Positions 23,189-30,215 are shown, counted from the first letter of the stretch. The stretch is DNA of 34,637 nucleotides from an uncultured Candidatus Actinomarinales bacterium (GCA_943840565.1 CALSUY010000003.1:1-34637), one strand, 5' to 3'. The notes: generated by a model not told the origin, from the sequence alone. Made by a program: numbers and translations.

Positions 23189-24592
23189 ATGAAAATAAAA
23201 TTGATTCCGAAGAATGAACAAGACTTGTCCAAAGTTTTTATTTTTCTACTTCCTTTAGTAGTTTTACTATCTGCTTCAATAAACTTTTTAAAAGATGCCT
23301 TTAGATCTTTCTCAAATGTTCTTCCTGGAAACCAGGTACTTAATTACGGATTTTTAGATAAGCTGTCAAACCAAATAAGTTTCAATTTTTTATTTTCTTT
23401 TATATTGGTTGTGACGGTTGTCTACCTTTTGTCTAAGTCATTAGGAAGATCGATAATTATATTTCCTCTTTTCTTCCTCACCGGACTTGGGTTAATCGGC
23501 ATTGAGTTTATAGATGTGGTATTAGCTTTTATATCACCTGAACAGTTACTCGATCTTGGAAATACATCTGTTCTTTTATTAATTAAAATACTCTTAGTCG
23601 GAGCTTTTTTAGGTCTCATATTATTAAACTTTTTAGCTAAAAAAGAACCTTCAATCTTTTTGAGTAGTCAATTTCTACTCGGGGCTGTTGTGTTTTATCT
23701 AATTTCATTACTAATTTACAGAAGCGAATATACAGTTATGTCTGATAACTTCTTCATAAATTCTATGTACCTGTCAACGCATATATATGTTGGTTGTTCG
23801 TTTGTATTCTTATCAATTTTTTACTTCTTGATAACTAAGGGTATGCAAGCAACTTTATTCAGTAAAACACTGGGGACAATAAGTTTTTGGGGTTATTTAT
23901 TCCTATTACCTTGGACTGGTTTTAAATATTTTTACGGAACTACGTTACCTGACTGGATTGAGAATGTCTCAATTTACCTCTCTCTTAGCCTGATAATTCC
24001 ACTCCTTGCTTTAATAGTTAATTACTCTAAGACCATTGCTACAAAAGAAAATAAAGAGCCTGTTTTTTCAGTTCTGATAAGTTTTGCTTTTGTCGTATTT
24101 GGATTAACAAATGTTTTACAAATTATTAGTTCAATATCTAATGTTACACCGATAGTAAGTCTTACTAATTTTGAATACAGTGTCCGTTATGGATATATGT
24201 ATAGTCTCATTCTTATCTTGATTCCATTTGTCTATCATCTAGTGCCAAAAATATATGGAAGAGAATTCATCTATGGTCGATTGGAAACTTTTAATGCTTA
24301 TCTTTTAGGAACCTCTGTTGTAGCAACACTTTCATTGAATACCTTAATTGGAATTAATTCGGGATTTTCATGGAATGCAGGTGCAAATGCAGGTAATCCA
24401 ACAATTTATGGAGAAGGTTTCTTGATCACATGGTCATTAATTTCAACTCCATACACTCTCATATTGTTTCTATCTTTATTATTTTTACTTTCAACATTCT
24501 TATTTACTCTCTCAACACTAAAAGCAATTATTGGTGGATCCGTTACTGAGTCTGAAACTGTATCAGAGATATCAGGAGATAATGATGAGTGA
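23189..24592 (+). CDS. CcoN-like (cbb3 oxidase subunit I-like) protein lacking metal ligands
   Basis: 467 residues from ATG at 23189 (a TTG directly before is the alternative), about twelve hydrophobic helices. Two blocks align without gaps to CcoN: FW..........W.G.......TLPDW (residues 233-256) and a late helix ending HLVPKIYGREF, which matches the CcoN LVP...R.LYS..L region. Yet the CuB motif GPHHLHY reads GFKYFYG (Lys246, Tyr247) and the heme motif GHVH reads RYGY (Tyr334, Tyr336). The whole protein has only two His (198, 350); CcoN needs six. It cannot work as a normal heme-copper oxidase. It is first in an operon with two cytochromes c, like ccoNO. Role unknown: scaffold, electron-transfer partner or a new cofactor arrangement. 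Confidence 0.72.
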   Translation: MKIKLIPKNEQDLSKVFIFLLPLVVLLSASINFLKDAFRSFSNVLPGNQVLNYGFLDKLSNQISFNFLFSFILVVTVVYLLSKSLGRSIIIFPLFFLTGLGLIGIEFIDVVLAFISPEQLLDLGNTSVLLLIKILLVGAFLGLILLNFLAKKEPSIFLSSQFLLGAVVFYLISLLIYRSEYTVMSDNFFINSMYLSTHIYVGCSFVFLSIFYFLITKGMQATLFSKTLGTISFWGYLFLLPWTGFKYFYGTTLPDWIENVSIYLSLSLIIPLLALIVNYSKTIATKENKEPVFSVLISFAFVVFGLTNVLQIISSISNVTPIVSLTNFEYSVRYGYMYSLILILIPFVYHLVPKIYGREFIYGRLETFNAYLLGTSVVATLSLNTLIGINSGFSWNAGANAGNPTIYGEGFLITWSLISTPYTLILFLSLLFLLSTFLFTLSTLKAIIGGSVTESETVSEISGDNDE

Positions 24593-25388
24593 ATTATTAG
24601 CAAAAGTAGCAGAGATACTAGGAGCTCCAGAAACATTGGTTCAGAGATCAGCTGAAGCAAGAGCTGAAGCATCTGGAAATACTGTTGAAGAAGTTTTACA
24701 ATCATGGGCTGGTGGAGAAGCAATTGCCCCATCAGCGCCTGCAGCTGAGACTCCTGTAGTTGAAGACGCTCCTGTAGAGGAAGTCAAAGAAGAAGTTGTA
24801 GCTGAAGAGGCTCCTGTAGAGGAAGTCAAAGAAGAAGTTGTAGTTGAAGACGCTCCTGTAGAAACAATGGAGAAAGTTATTGAAGAGGAATCTGTTGAAT
24901 TAAAAAAGGAAAGCTCTTTAATCTTCATCGCTGGTGTTCTAGGTGTTGCCATGTTTACTTACTTCTTTGCATTTTCAATACCTAAAAATCAGAGTGCTGA
25001 TTTGGTTGCTGAGTCTCTAAATAATGAGGTTGTAGTAAGCCAAGAAGTATTAAAAGGTGCTCAAGTTTATAACGATTTAAATTGTCAATCTTGTCATACG
25101 CAAAATGTAAGACTTTTAATACCAGATTCACAAAATGGTAAAATTTTAAAAAATAAATTTGCCGATGAAATAATCATAAAGAATACTGGACTGCTTCGAC
25201 TAGGCCCAGACTTATCTACATCAGCAACAAGAGAACCTACCAACAATGAAAAATGGTTAACTAGATATTTAACAGACTCTGCATCAGTGAGAGATACTAT
25301 TCCTCACCCTAACTATGATTTCTTAAGCAGCTCAGATTTAGATTATTTATTAACTTATTTATTATCCTTAGGGGAAGTAAATGAATAA
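24585..25388 (+). CDS. CcoO-like membrane-bound cytochrome c with shared N-terminal tag
   Basis: 267 residues from the ATG at 24585, with AGGAG 6 nt upstream; ATG at 24582 is too close to it. The start overlaps the CcoN-like stop. Order: N-terminal tag (1-46, PETLVQRSAEARAEASGNTV at its core), acidic VEEVKEEVV repeats (to about 100), one helix (SSLIFIAGVLGVAMFTYFF), and a cytochrome c domain with CQSCH (167-171). NCQSCHTQNVR, LRLGPDLS, the YL.D...R spacing and NYDFL mirror CcoO, but the distal-ligand motif NMPAYPWL reads PHPNYDFL, so His241 replaces Met; a bis-His heme is possible. The tag and linker should be cytoplasmic, the heme outside. Confidence 0.85.
   Translation: MSELLAKVAEILGAPETLVQRSAEARAEASGNTVEEVLQSWAGGEAIAPSAPAAETPVVEDAPVEEVKEEVVAEEAPVEEVKEEVVVEDAPVETMEKVIEEESVELKKESSLIFIAGVLGVAMFTYFFAFSIPKNQSADLVAESLNNEVVVSQEVLKGAQVYNDLNCQSCHTQNVRLLIPDSQNGKILKNKFADEIIIKNTGLLRLGPDLSTSATREPTNNEKWLTRYLTDSASVRDTIPHPNYDFLSSSDLDYLLTYLLSLGEVNE
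24589..24759 (+). repeat. 171-bp perfect direct repeat, copy 1
   Basis: Identical base for base to 25614-25784 (offset 1025 bp), including all synonymous positions. It encodes the shared N-terminal tag of the CcoO-like cytochrome. After an 18-bp insertion in this copy (encoding VEDAPV), identity resumes for about 67 bp through the 42-bp VEEVKEEVVAEEAP repeat units. Confidence 0.95.
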
Positions 25389-25617
25389 AAAACAAGTAAA
25401 CAATGATTGGGACATTACAAGATGTTCAAAACCATTTTGTTGCCAAGAGGACGCAGAAGAATATATGACTTCTAAAAACTTTGATGGAATGGTATTAGAA
25501 CTCAATGATGGCACTATACAAGCTGTTTGTCCTACCTACCCCGCTGGTTATTATTCTGGTGCTAAAACTTTATCCAAAATTAATACGAATGAAAGTTGCT
25601 GTGATATAAGTGGGTGA
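25381..25617 (+). CDS. Cys-rich small protein between two cytochromes c
   Basis: 78 residues, overlapping the genes on both sides (8 bp each), so it is surely translated with them. Soluble; Cys at 15, 20, 21, 50, 73 and 74, including two CC pairs (KPFCCQED and ESCCDISG). No heme motif and no membrane helix. I do not recognise it. The CC pairs could bind copper, zinc or an Fe-S cluster, or form disulfides; an assembly factor for the cytochromes is one possibility. Confidence 0.65.
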   Translation: MNKKQVNNDWDITRCSKPFCCQEDAEEYMTSKNFDGMVLELNDGTIQAVCPTYPAGYYSGAKTLSKINTNESCCDISG

Positions 25618-26545
25618 ATTATTAGCAAAAGTAGCAGAGATACTAGGAGCTCCAGAAACATTGGTTCAGAGATCAGCTGAAGCAAGAGCTGAAGCATCTG
25701 GAAATACTGTTGAAGAAGTTTTACAATCATGGGCTGGTGGAGAAGCAATTGCCCCATCAGCGCCTGCAGCTGAGACTCCTGTAGAGGAAGTCAAAGAAGA
25801 AGTTGTAGCTGAAGAGGCTCCTGTAGAGGAAGTCAAAGAAGAAGTTGTAGCTGAAGAGGCTCCTGTTGCTAAATCAGTAACAACAAAAGTTGAAACTGTA
25901 ATCAAAAAAGTCTCCATGGCCAATAACACTATGGGTATTAAGTTAAATACTGACACTACTCTCCCAAGGTGGTTGAACTTTAGCTTTATGATTATTCCAG
26001 TATTTATCCTCATAGGAATGATTAATACTTCTGGTGCGCAGGAATGCGGAGTAAATGGAATCTTAGATGTAGACAGAAAATCTCAACAAACTGTTAATTG
26101 TGATGGATCACCCTTCGAAGGAAAAGGTGTAGCATCCACAAACGCTGTTAATTATGTAGCCGTAGGTCAGCAAGTTTATTCAGGTGCTGCGGCATGTGCT
26201 GGTTGTCACGGGGCTAATGGTGGCGGTGGTGTTGGACCATCTTTTATTGGTGGAGCTCTTTATACAACATTCCCAACCTGTGCAGATCATGCGAAATGGA
26301 TACAACTTGGATCAGCTGGTTGGCAGGCCGAAGTAGGAGCAGCTTATGGTGCTGAAGATACAATATCTATCGGTGGCATGCCTGGATTCCAAGGTAAATT
26401 AACTGAAGAAGAACTAATGGCTGTTGTTGTTTTTGAAAGAGTGGTCTTCGGTGGAGGAAATACAGAGGAAGTACTCATTGATTGTGGCCTTCTTGAAACA
26501 GAAGAAGACGAAGAAAATATAGAAGCGGTCAGTACAACTCCTTAA
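25610..26545 (+). CDS. Membrane-bound cytochrome c with shared N-terminal tag
   Basis: 311 residues from GTG at 25610; the second codon GGT then GAATTATTAGC places it exactly as in the paralogous start at 24585. Order: tag (1-46), two VEEVKEEVVAEEAP units (about 58-85), a basic segment, one helix (WLNFSFMIIPVFILIGMI), a Cys-containing spacer (QECGVNG, VNCDG), and a cytochrome c domain with CAGCH (Cys196, Cys199, His200) and distal Met257 in GGMPGFQG. Two more Cys (TFPTCADHA and IDCGLL) may form a disulfide. C-terminus acidic. It may take electrons from the bc-type complex. Confidence 0.87.
   Translation: MGELLAKVAEILGAPETLVQRSAEARAEASGNTVEEVLQSWAGGEAIAPSAPAAETPVEEVKEEVVAEEAPVEEVKEEVVAEEAPVAKSVTTKVETVIKKVSMANNTMGIKLNTDTTLPRWLNFSFMIIPVFILIGMINTSGAQECGVNGILDVDRKSQQTVNCDGSPFEGKGVASTNAVNYVAVGQQVYSGAAACAGCHGANGGGGVGPSFIGGALYTTFPTCADHAKWIQLGSAGWQAEVGAAYGAEDTISIGGMPGFQGKLTEEELMAVVVFERVVFGGGNTEEVLIDCGLLETEEDEENIEAVSTTP
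25614..25784 (+). repeat. 171-bp perfect direct repeat, copy 2
   Basis: Second copy of the 171-bp sequence at 24589-24759. Encodes the N-terminal tag of the second cytochrome c. The heme domains downstream are not similar at DNA level, so only the tag and linker have been homogenised or copied. Confidence 0.95.
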
Positions 26546-26587
26546 AAAACACTTTGTTTCTTTTCAAAAACTAATTAATATTTTGCT

Positions 26588-26659
26588 ATGTTACCTGTTA
26601 TCTATTTTCATTTGGCTCTAATCGCTTTTGCGGGCTTATTGTTTTACGTAGTTCTCTAA
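26588..26659 (+). CDS. 23-residue single-helix membrane peptide
   Basis: ATG to TAA encodes MLPVIYFHLALIAFAGLLFY then VVL: one uninterrupted membrane helix with a single His and no charged residue. It lies 42 bp after the second cytochrome c and its stop directly abuts the GTG of the next gene. Position and size recall tiny subunits such as CydX, CcoQ or PetN that stabilise respiratory complexes, but there is no sequence proof. A short AT-rich stretch precedes it, without a Shine-Dalgarno sequence. Confidence 0.45.
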   Translation: MLPVIYFHLALIAFAGLLFYVVL

Positions 26660-27118
26660 GTGGTTGCAAAAAAAAGAGCTAAGAGAGTCGTAGGCTGGAA
26701 AGAGAATGCAGCTCTACCTGATTTAAACATAGTAAGTGTCATCGCAAAAATTGACACAGGTGCCAATCTTGCTTCTATTGATGCTGCAGATATAAAAATT
26801 GTATCTAGAAAAAAAGTTAAATACGTAAAATTCACAGTCATGAAAAGAAATAATACCGTTAGAAAAACCTCTGCTCCGCTTGAGGGGTATAAAAGAATAA
26901 AGAGTTCAAATGGAGATGTTGAAAAAAGACCGTATATTAAAACTACTTTATTAATGGATGGTATTGCTAAGAAGATTGAACTTACATTAACTGACCGAGG
27001 ACCGATGGATTATACAATGTTGATTGGAAGAAAAGCACTCGGAAGAAGATGGGTTGTAAATCCATCTATCAGTTTTTTAACAAAATCAAATATTAAAGAA
27101 AGTAAAATTAAGAAATGA
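26660..27118 (+). CDS. Retropepsin-like RimK-associated protease domain protein
   Basis: 152 residues from GTG. The N-terminal part VVGWKENAALPDLNIVSVIA, then AKIDTGANLASIDA, has the DTGA motif of the PF05618 family (putative ATP-dependent zinc protease, retropepsin-like), with the late MDYTMLIGRKALGRRWVVNP as second signature. These proteins are regularly encoded beside RimK-type ATP-grasp ligases, as here: its stop overlaps the next start by 4 bp (ATGA). Cytoplasmic. The C-terminus is basic. Confidence 0.85.
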   Translation: MVAKKRAKRVVGWKENAALPDLNIVSVIAKIDTGANLASIDAADIKIVSRKKVKYVKFTVMKRNNTVRKTSAPLEGYKRIKSSNGDVEKRPYIKTTLLMDGIAKKIELTLTDRGPMDYTMLIGRKALGRRWVVNPSISFLTKSNIKESKIKK

Positions 27119-28017
27119 AGTTAGGGATTCTCTCTCAAGATATAAATTTGTATTCGACTTCACGATTATATGAAACAGCAAAAAAAAGAGGTCACGACAC
27201 ACAAGTTGTGAGTTATCTCCGTTGCTATATGAATATTGCAAAAGCAAACCCAAGAATTTTTTTCAGAGGTGATGAACTTAGTTTTGATTCGGTCATTCCT
27301 AGAATTGCAGCAACTTGGACATTCTACGGTGCGGCTGTGGTCAGACAATTTGAATTAATGGGTTCTCTATCAGCTAACTCTTCAGCCTCGATTAGTCGTT
27401 CAAGAGATAAGCTAAGAGCCCTTCAACTTATTGGAAATAGTGGGGTTGAAATGCCTGTTACTGGCTACGTTCATTTTTCTAGAGACATTGAAGCTGTCCT
27501 TAACACAGTAGGTGAACCACCGTTTGTAATAAAACTTTTAGAAGGGACACAAGGGAGAGGTGTCGTTCTTACAGAAACAATGGAGGCTGCAATTAGTGCA
27601 ATTGAGACAATGAAAAATATTGATGCAAACATTTTGATTCAAGAGTTTATTAAAGAAGCAGATGGTGAAGATATCCGAGCGATAGTAGTTGGTGATAAAG
27701 TTGTTGCCTCGATGAAGAGAAAAGCGAAACCTGGTGAATTTAGATCTAATGTGCATCTTGGAGGGTCTGTTTTAAATTATGAGATGACCGATGAGGAAAA
27801 AGAGAGTGCTGTAAGGTCAGCCAAAGTTTTAGGTCTTCAAGTTGCAGGTGTTGATCTGATTCAATCAGATCGTGGACCCTTAGTTTTAGAAGTCAACTCA
27901 TCACCTGGACTTGAAGGGATTGAACGTGCAAGCGAAATTGATGTTGCAGAAAAAATTATTGAGTTCTTAGAATATGAAATTCAAAATAGAGATCTCTCGA
28001 AACCAATAGATATTTAA
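27115..28017 (+). CDS. rimK: RimK-type ATP-grasp amino-acid ligase
   Basis: 300 residues, matching RimK in length and layout: MKLGILSQDINLYSTSRLYE at the start, FDSVIPRIAATWTFYGAAVV, the ATP-binding SRDKLRALQLI, PPFVIKLLEGTQGRGVVLTE (phosphate-clamping loop), EDIRAIVVGDKVVASMKR, and the metal-binding LVLEVNSSPGLEGIE. RimK adds glutamate to the C-terminus of ribosomal protein S6; related enzymes make other glutamyl ligations, so the target is uncertain. Paired with the protease-like gene upstream. Confidence 0.9.
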   Translation: MKLGILSQDINLYSTSRLYETAKKRGHDTQVVSYLRCYMNIAKANPRIFFRGDELSFDSVIPRIAATWTFYGAAVVRQFELMGSLSANSSASISRSRDKLRALQLIGNSGVEMPVTGYVHFSRDIEAVLNTVGEPPFVIKLLEGTQGRGVVLTETMEAAISAIETMKNIDANILIQEFIKEADGEDIRAIVVGDKVVASMKRKAKPGEFRSNVHLGGSVLNYEMTDEEKESAVRSAKVLGLQVAGVDLIQSDRGPLVLEVNSSPGLEGIERASEIDVAEKIIEFLEYEIQNRDLSKPIDI

Positions 28018-28238
28018 GAAAATAAATAATTCTTTAAAATAGTACCTTTATTTAAAATTCCCTCATCGAGGACCTTATTACCATTGAGGAGCACAGGAAC
28101 TCTTAAAAGATATTCTTGGAATCCATCTTCCACTTGAACAGTATTAATTCTAAAAAATTTATTTAAAAATGAGATAGTCTTTAAACCCTTTTCACAAAGT
28201 TCACAGTTTTCTGTAACAACTAAATGTAAAGTTTTCAT
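28014..28238 (-). CDS. Glutaredoxin-like (DUF836-type) protein
   Basis: 74 residues from ATG. A small thioredoxin fold: strand LHLVVTENC, redox motif CELC (13-16), helix, then VEDGFQEYLLRVPVLLNG with the cis-Pro (RVPVL) and a final helix. The size and the missing extensions fit glutaredoxin-like DUF836 proteins. Probably a cytoplasmic thiol-disulfide exchanger. Overlaps the end of rimK by 4 bp convergently. Confidence 0.75.
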   Translation of the reverse strand: MKTLHLVVTENCELCEKGLKTISFLNKFFRINTVQVEDGFQEYLLRVPVLLNGNKVLDEGILNKGTILKNYLFS

Positions 28239-28255
28239 AAACCTAAAATATTCTT

Positions 28256-28339
28256 ATGAGACCTTGGACATTAGTTTTTGTAGTGCTGTTAGCAGTAATT
28301 ATTTTTGTATCTGGTTTTATTGTCTTGAGCTTCATTTAA
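28256..28339 (+). CDS. 27-residue single-helix membrane peptide
   Basis: ATG to TAA encodes MRPWTLVFVVLLAVIIFVSG then FIVLSFI: a basic N-terminus and one hydrophobic helix, as expected for an N-in membrane microprotein. It lies in the gap between the glutaredoxin-like gene and the DUF62 gene, both leftward, and overlaps the latter's stop by 4 bp. No Shine-Dalgarno sequence is obvious (AAAATATTCTT precedes it, which may be a -10). Function unknown. Confidence 0.4.
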   Translation: MRPWTLVFVVLLAVIIFVSGFIVLSFI

Positions 28340-29148
28340 ATTGAAAAGCTAACCTTCGAAGAATCTTTACACTCTAGGATTTCAGCAGCATTACCATTTT
28401 TTCTAAATATTAAAACCATTCCCCAAGAGTCAGTTATTAGGCCGACATTATCTAAATACTCACTTTGGAAGCTTTCACACCAAGTTGTTTTAAAACTACG
28501 GCTACCTATCGTTACATTTACGACATCACCAATAGATAAATTTAAACCCCTGAGTTCTTCGGGTGATACATTTGTTTGACAGTTTCCGAAGTGATCTACA
28601 TAAAGAACTTCACCCTTAATTTCTTTTTCGGACACATCTGTGAGGGGAATTAAGTACTGCTTTAAGTCTCCGAGATCAACTTCTGGTCCAAATTCTTCTA
28701 AAGCAAGCTGTCCAGAAGCATATCCTGCAGCAAAAGGTGAGAAAATATCCCTTGCATGGAAAGTACTGCCTTCAGAGGGAATGATCCAATCTGTGTTTTC
28801 AAGTAAAAAAGCTCTTTGTGCACCACCAACGGTTGCACAAGCCAAATTTAATAAACCATTATCTGGCCCAATCATTACACCCCACTCAGTTTCTATCCCA
28901 ATTGCTTTTCTCTCTGTCCCTACTCCAGGATCCACTACACCAAGTAAGACCCCTTGTGGAATATATTGAATAGCTCTCATTAAGAGGAGGCTTGCATATC
29001 TAATATCTTGTGCCGGAATGCCGTGTGAAATATCATTCACCTTTAATTCGGGATCTATCCTGTTTATGACACCTTTGACAACGCCCACTGAGCCATCTTC
29101 TAAACCAAAATCTGTTGCGAAAGAAATTATTTTTTTCATAGATTTCAT
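28336..29148 (-). CDS. SAM hydroxide adenosyltransferase (DUF62/SAM hydrolase)
   Basis: 270 residues. Motifs of the SAM-dependent fluorinase/chlorinase/hydrolase superfamily: ISFATDFGLEDGSVGVVKG, INDISHGIPAQDIRYAS-like region after residue 37, GVVDPGVGTERKAI, MIGPDNGLLNLA, EGSTFHARDIFSPFAA, and VDHFGNCQTN. The Asp, Arg and His in the VDPGVGT and FHARD positions are those of the hydrolase branch that splits SAM to adenosine and methionine; no halogenase-specific loop is visible. Start ATG at 29148; a second ATG is 9 bp inside. Confidence 0.88.
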   Translation of the reverse strand: MKSMKKIISFATDFGLEDGSVGVVKGVINRIDPELKVNDISHGIPAQDIRYASLLLMRAIQYIPQGVLLGVVDPGVGTERKAIGIETEWGVMIGPDNGLLNLACATVGGAQRAFLLENTDWIIPSEGSTFHARDIFSPFAAGYASGQLALEEFGPEVDLGDLKQYLIPLTDVSEKEIKGEVLYVDHFGNCQTNVSPEELRGLNLSIGDVVNVTIGSRSFKTTWCESFQSEYLDNVGLITDSWGMVLIFRKNGNAAEILECKDSSKVSFSI

Positions 29149-29236
29149 TATATAGAGATTAGATATTCAGGAAAAATTGTTTTAAATTAGCATAATCTAA
29201 TAATTCTGTATATATTTACCTTGAAGAGGGGGAATC

Positions 29237-30184
29237 ATTAAGAAATTACTTTACGGGTTTTTAGTATTAGTTGTTGTTGGATATTTTGGGGTGGGCTATT
29301 ACATCTATGATGCATCTGCAACAGTTCCCTGCACTGTCTGGGAGGGTGAGCAAACAAATAATCCTTCAAGCTTCTCTGGTTGGGATGAATATGATGTTGA
29401 TGTTACCCCATACTTTATGCCAAGCTACGAAACAGTAAGTATTGATTCAACAGATGATGTCAAGCTAAGTGCTTGGTGGATGCAAAATGATCCACAGGCA
29501 AAAACTATAGTTGTTATTCATGGATTAACAAGTAGCAAATACTCCTCTGGTGTTCTTCTAGCTTCTGGAATACTGTACAAAAGCGGCTTCAATGTTTTAG
29601 CAATGGATATGAGAGATCATGGAGACAGTACTTGTGAAGATGGATATTACTCTGCAGGTCAAAAGGAATCTGATGACTCAGCAGCTGTAGTCGACTGGTT
29701 AGTAAACGAAAAGAATATCAGTGCAAATAAAATAGGTATTTATGGTCAGTCATTAGGAGCACTCACTACCTTGCAAACAGGTGCCAAAACTCAGAATTTT
29801 GCCGCGATCGCCGTACACGATCCGCCAGTTGCATTTGAGACTCTCGTAAGAGAAGAGATGGAATTCCAAGGTTTTCCTCCTAGTCTTTATACACCCGTTT
29901 TACACTATGCAAGAATCTTTAGAGGTGAAAATCTTACTGAAGTCACCCCTGAAGTTGCCATAGCTGGTGGTAATAAGCAACCAATATTGGTTTTTAATGG
30001 GATGCTAGACAAAAGAGTTCTTGCACATCACACAGATGATTTAATAAAAATTGCAAATGATAATGGGGTTGAAATCACTACCTATCGATATGAGGACATG
30101 GGCCATGTTGAAAGCCTTTGGGGGTACAACGAGGAATTTGGAAAAGTTATTGTTAGCTTTTTTAATGAAAACTTAAGTTCTTAA
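29237..30184 (+). CDS. Alpha/beta hydrolase, membrane-anchored or secreted, probable ATT start
   Basis: The first ATG/GTG/TTG in frame is the GTG at 29291, but the codons before it encode a good signal anchor (IKKLLYGFLVLVVVGYFGVG) and GAGGGGG lies 6 nt upstream of ATT at 29237. I therefore place the start at ATT 29237 (315 residues). The hydrolase fold shows VVIHGLTSSKYS (oxyanion region), MDMRDHGDS, the nucleophile elbow GIYGQSLGAL, an acid in FNGMLDKRV, and the His in YEDMGHVESLWG. Serine-Asp-His triad complete; substrate unknown. The Cys in TVPCTVWEG may form a disulfide. Confidence 0.82.
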   Translation: MKKLLYGFLVLVVVGYFGVGYYIYDASATVPCTVWEGEQTNNPSSFSGWDEYDVDVTPYFMPSYETVSIDSTDDVKLSAWWMQNDPQAKTIVVIHGLTSSKYSSGVLLASGILYKSGFNVLAMDMRDHGDSTCEDGYYSAGQKESDDSAAVVDWLVNEKNISANKIGIYGQSLGALTTLQTGAKTQNFAAIAVHDPPVAFETLVREEMEFQGFPPSLYTPVLHYARIFRGENLTEVTPEVAIAGGNKQPILVFNGMLDKRVLAHHTDDLIKIANDNGVEITTYRYEDMGHVESLWGYNEEFGKVIVSFFNENLSS

Positions 30185-30215
30185 CTGTCCTTGAGGTCAA
30201 TATATTTAAAGTAAT

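Noticed and set aside
24531-24584. Longer start for the CcoO-like protein at 24531
   Set aside because: It lies inside the CcoN-like coding region, and the paralogous tag at 25610 begins at the equivalent of 24585.
24406-26013. Minus-strand frames across the cytochrome c tags (for example 24641-24952 and 25666-26013)
   Set aside because: They are antisense shadows of the VEEVKEEVV-type linkers and of the 171-bp repeat; Ser/Thr-rich repeats arise from the coding strand.
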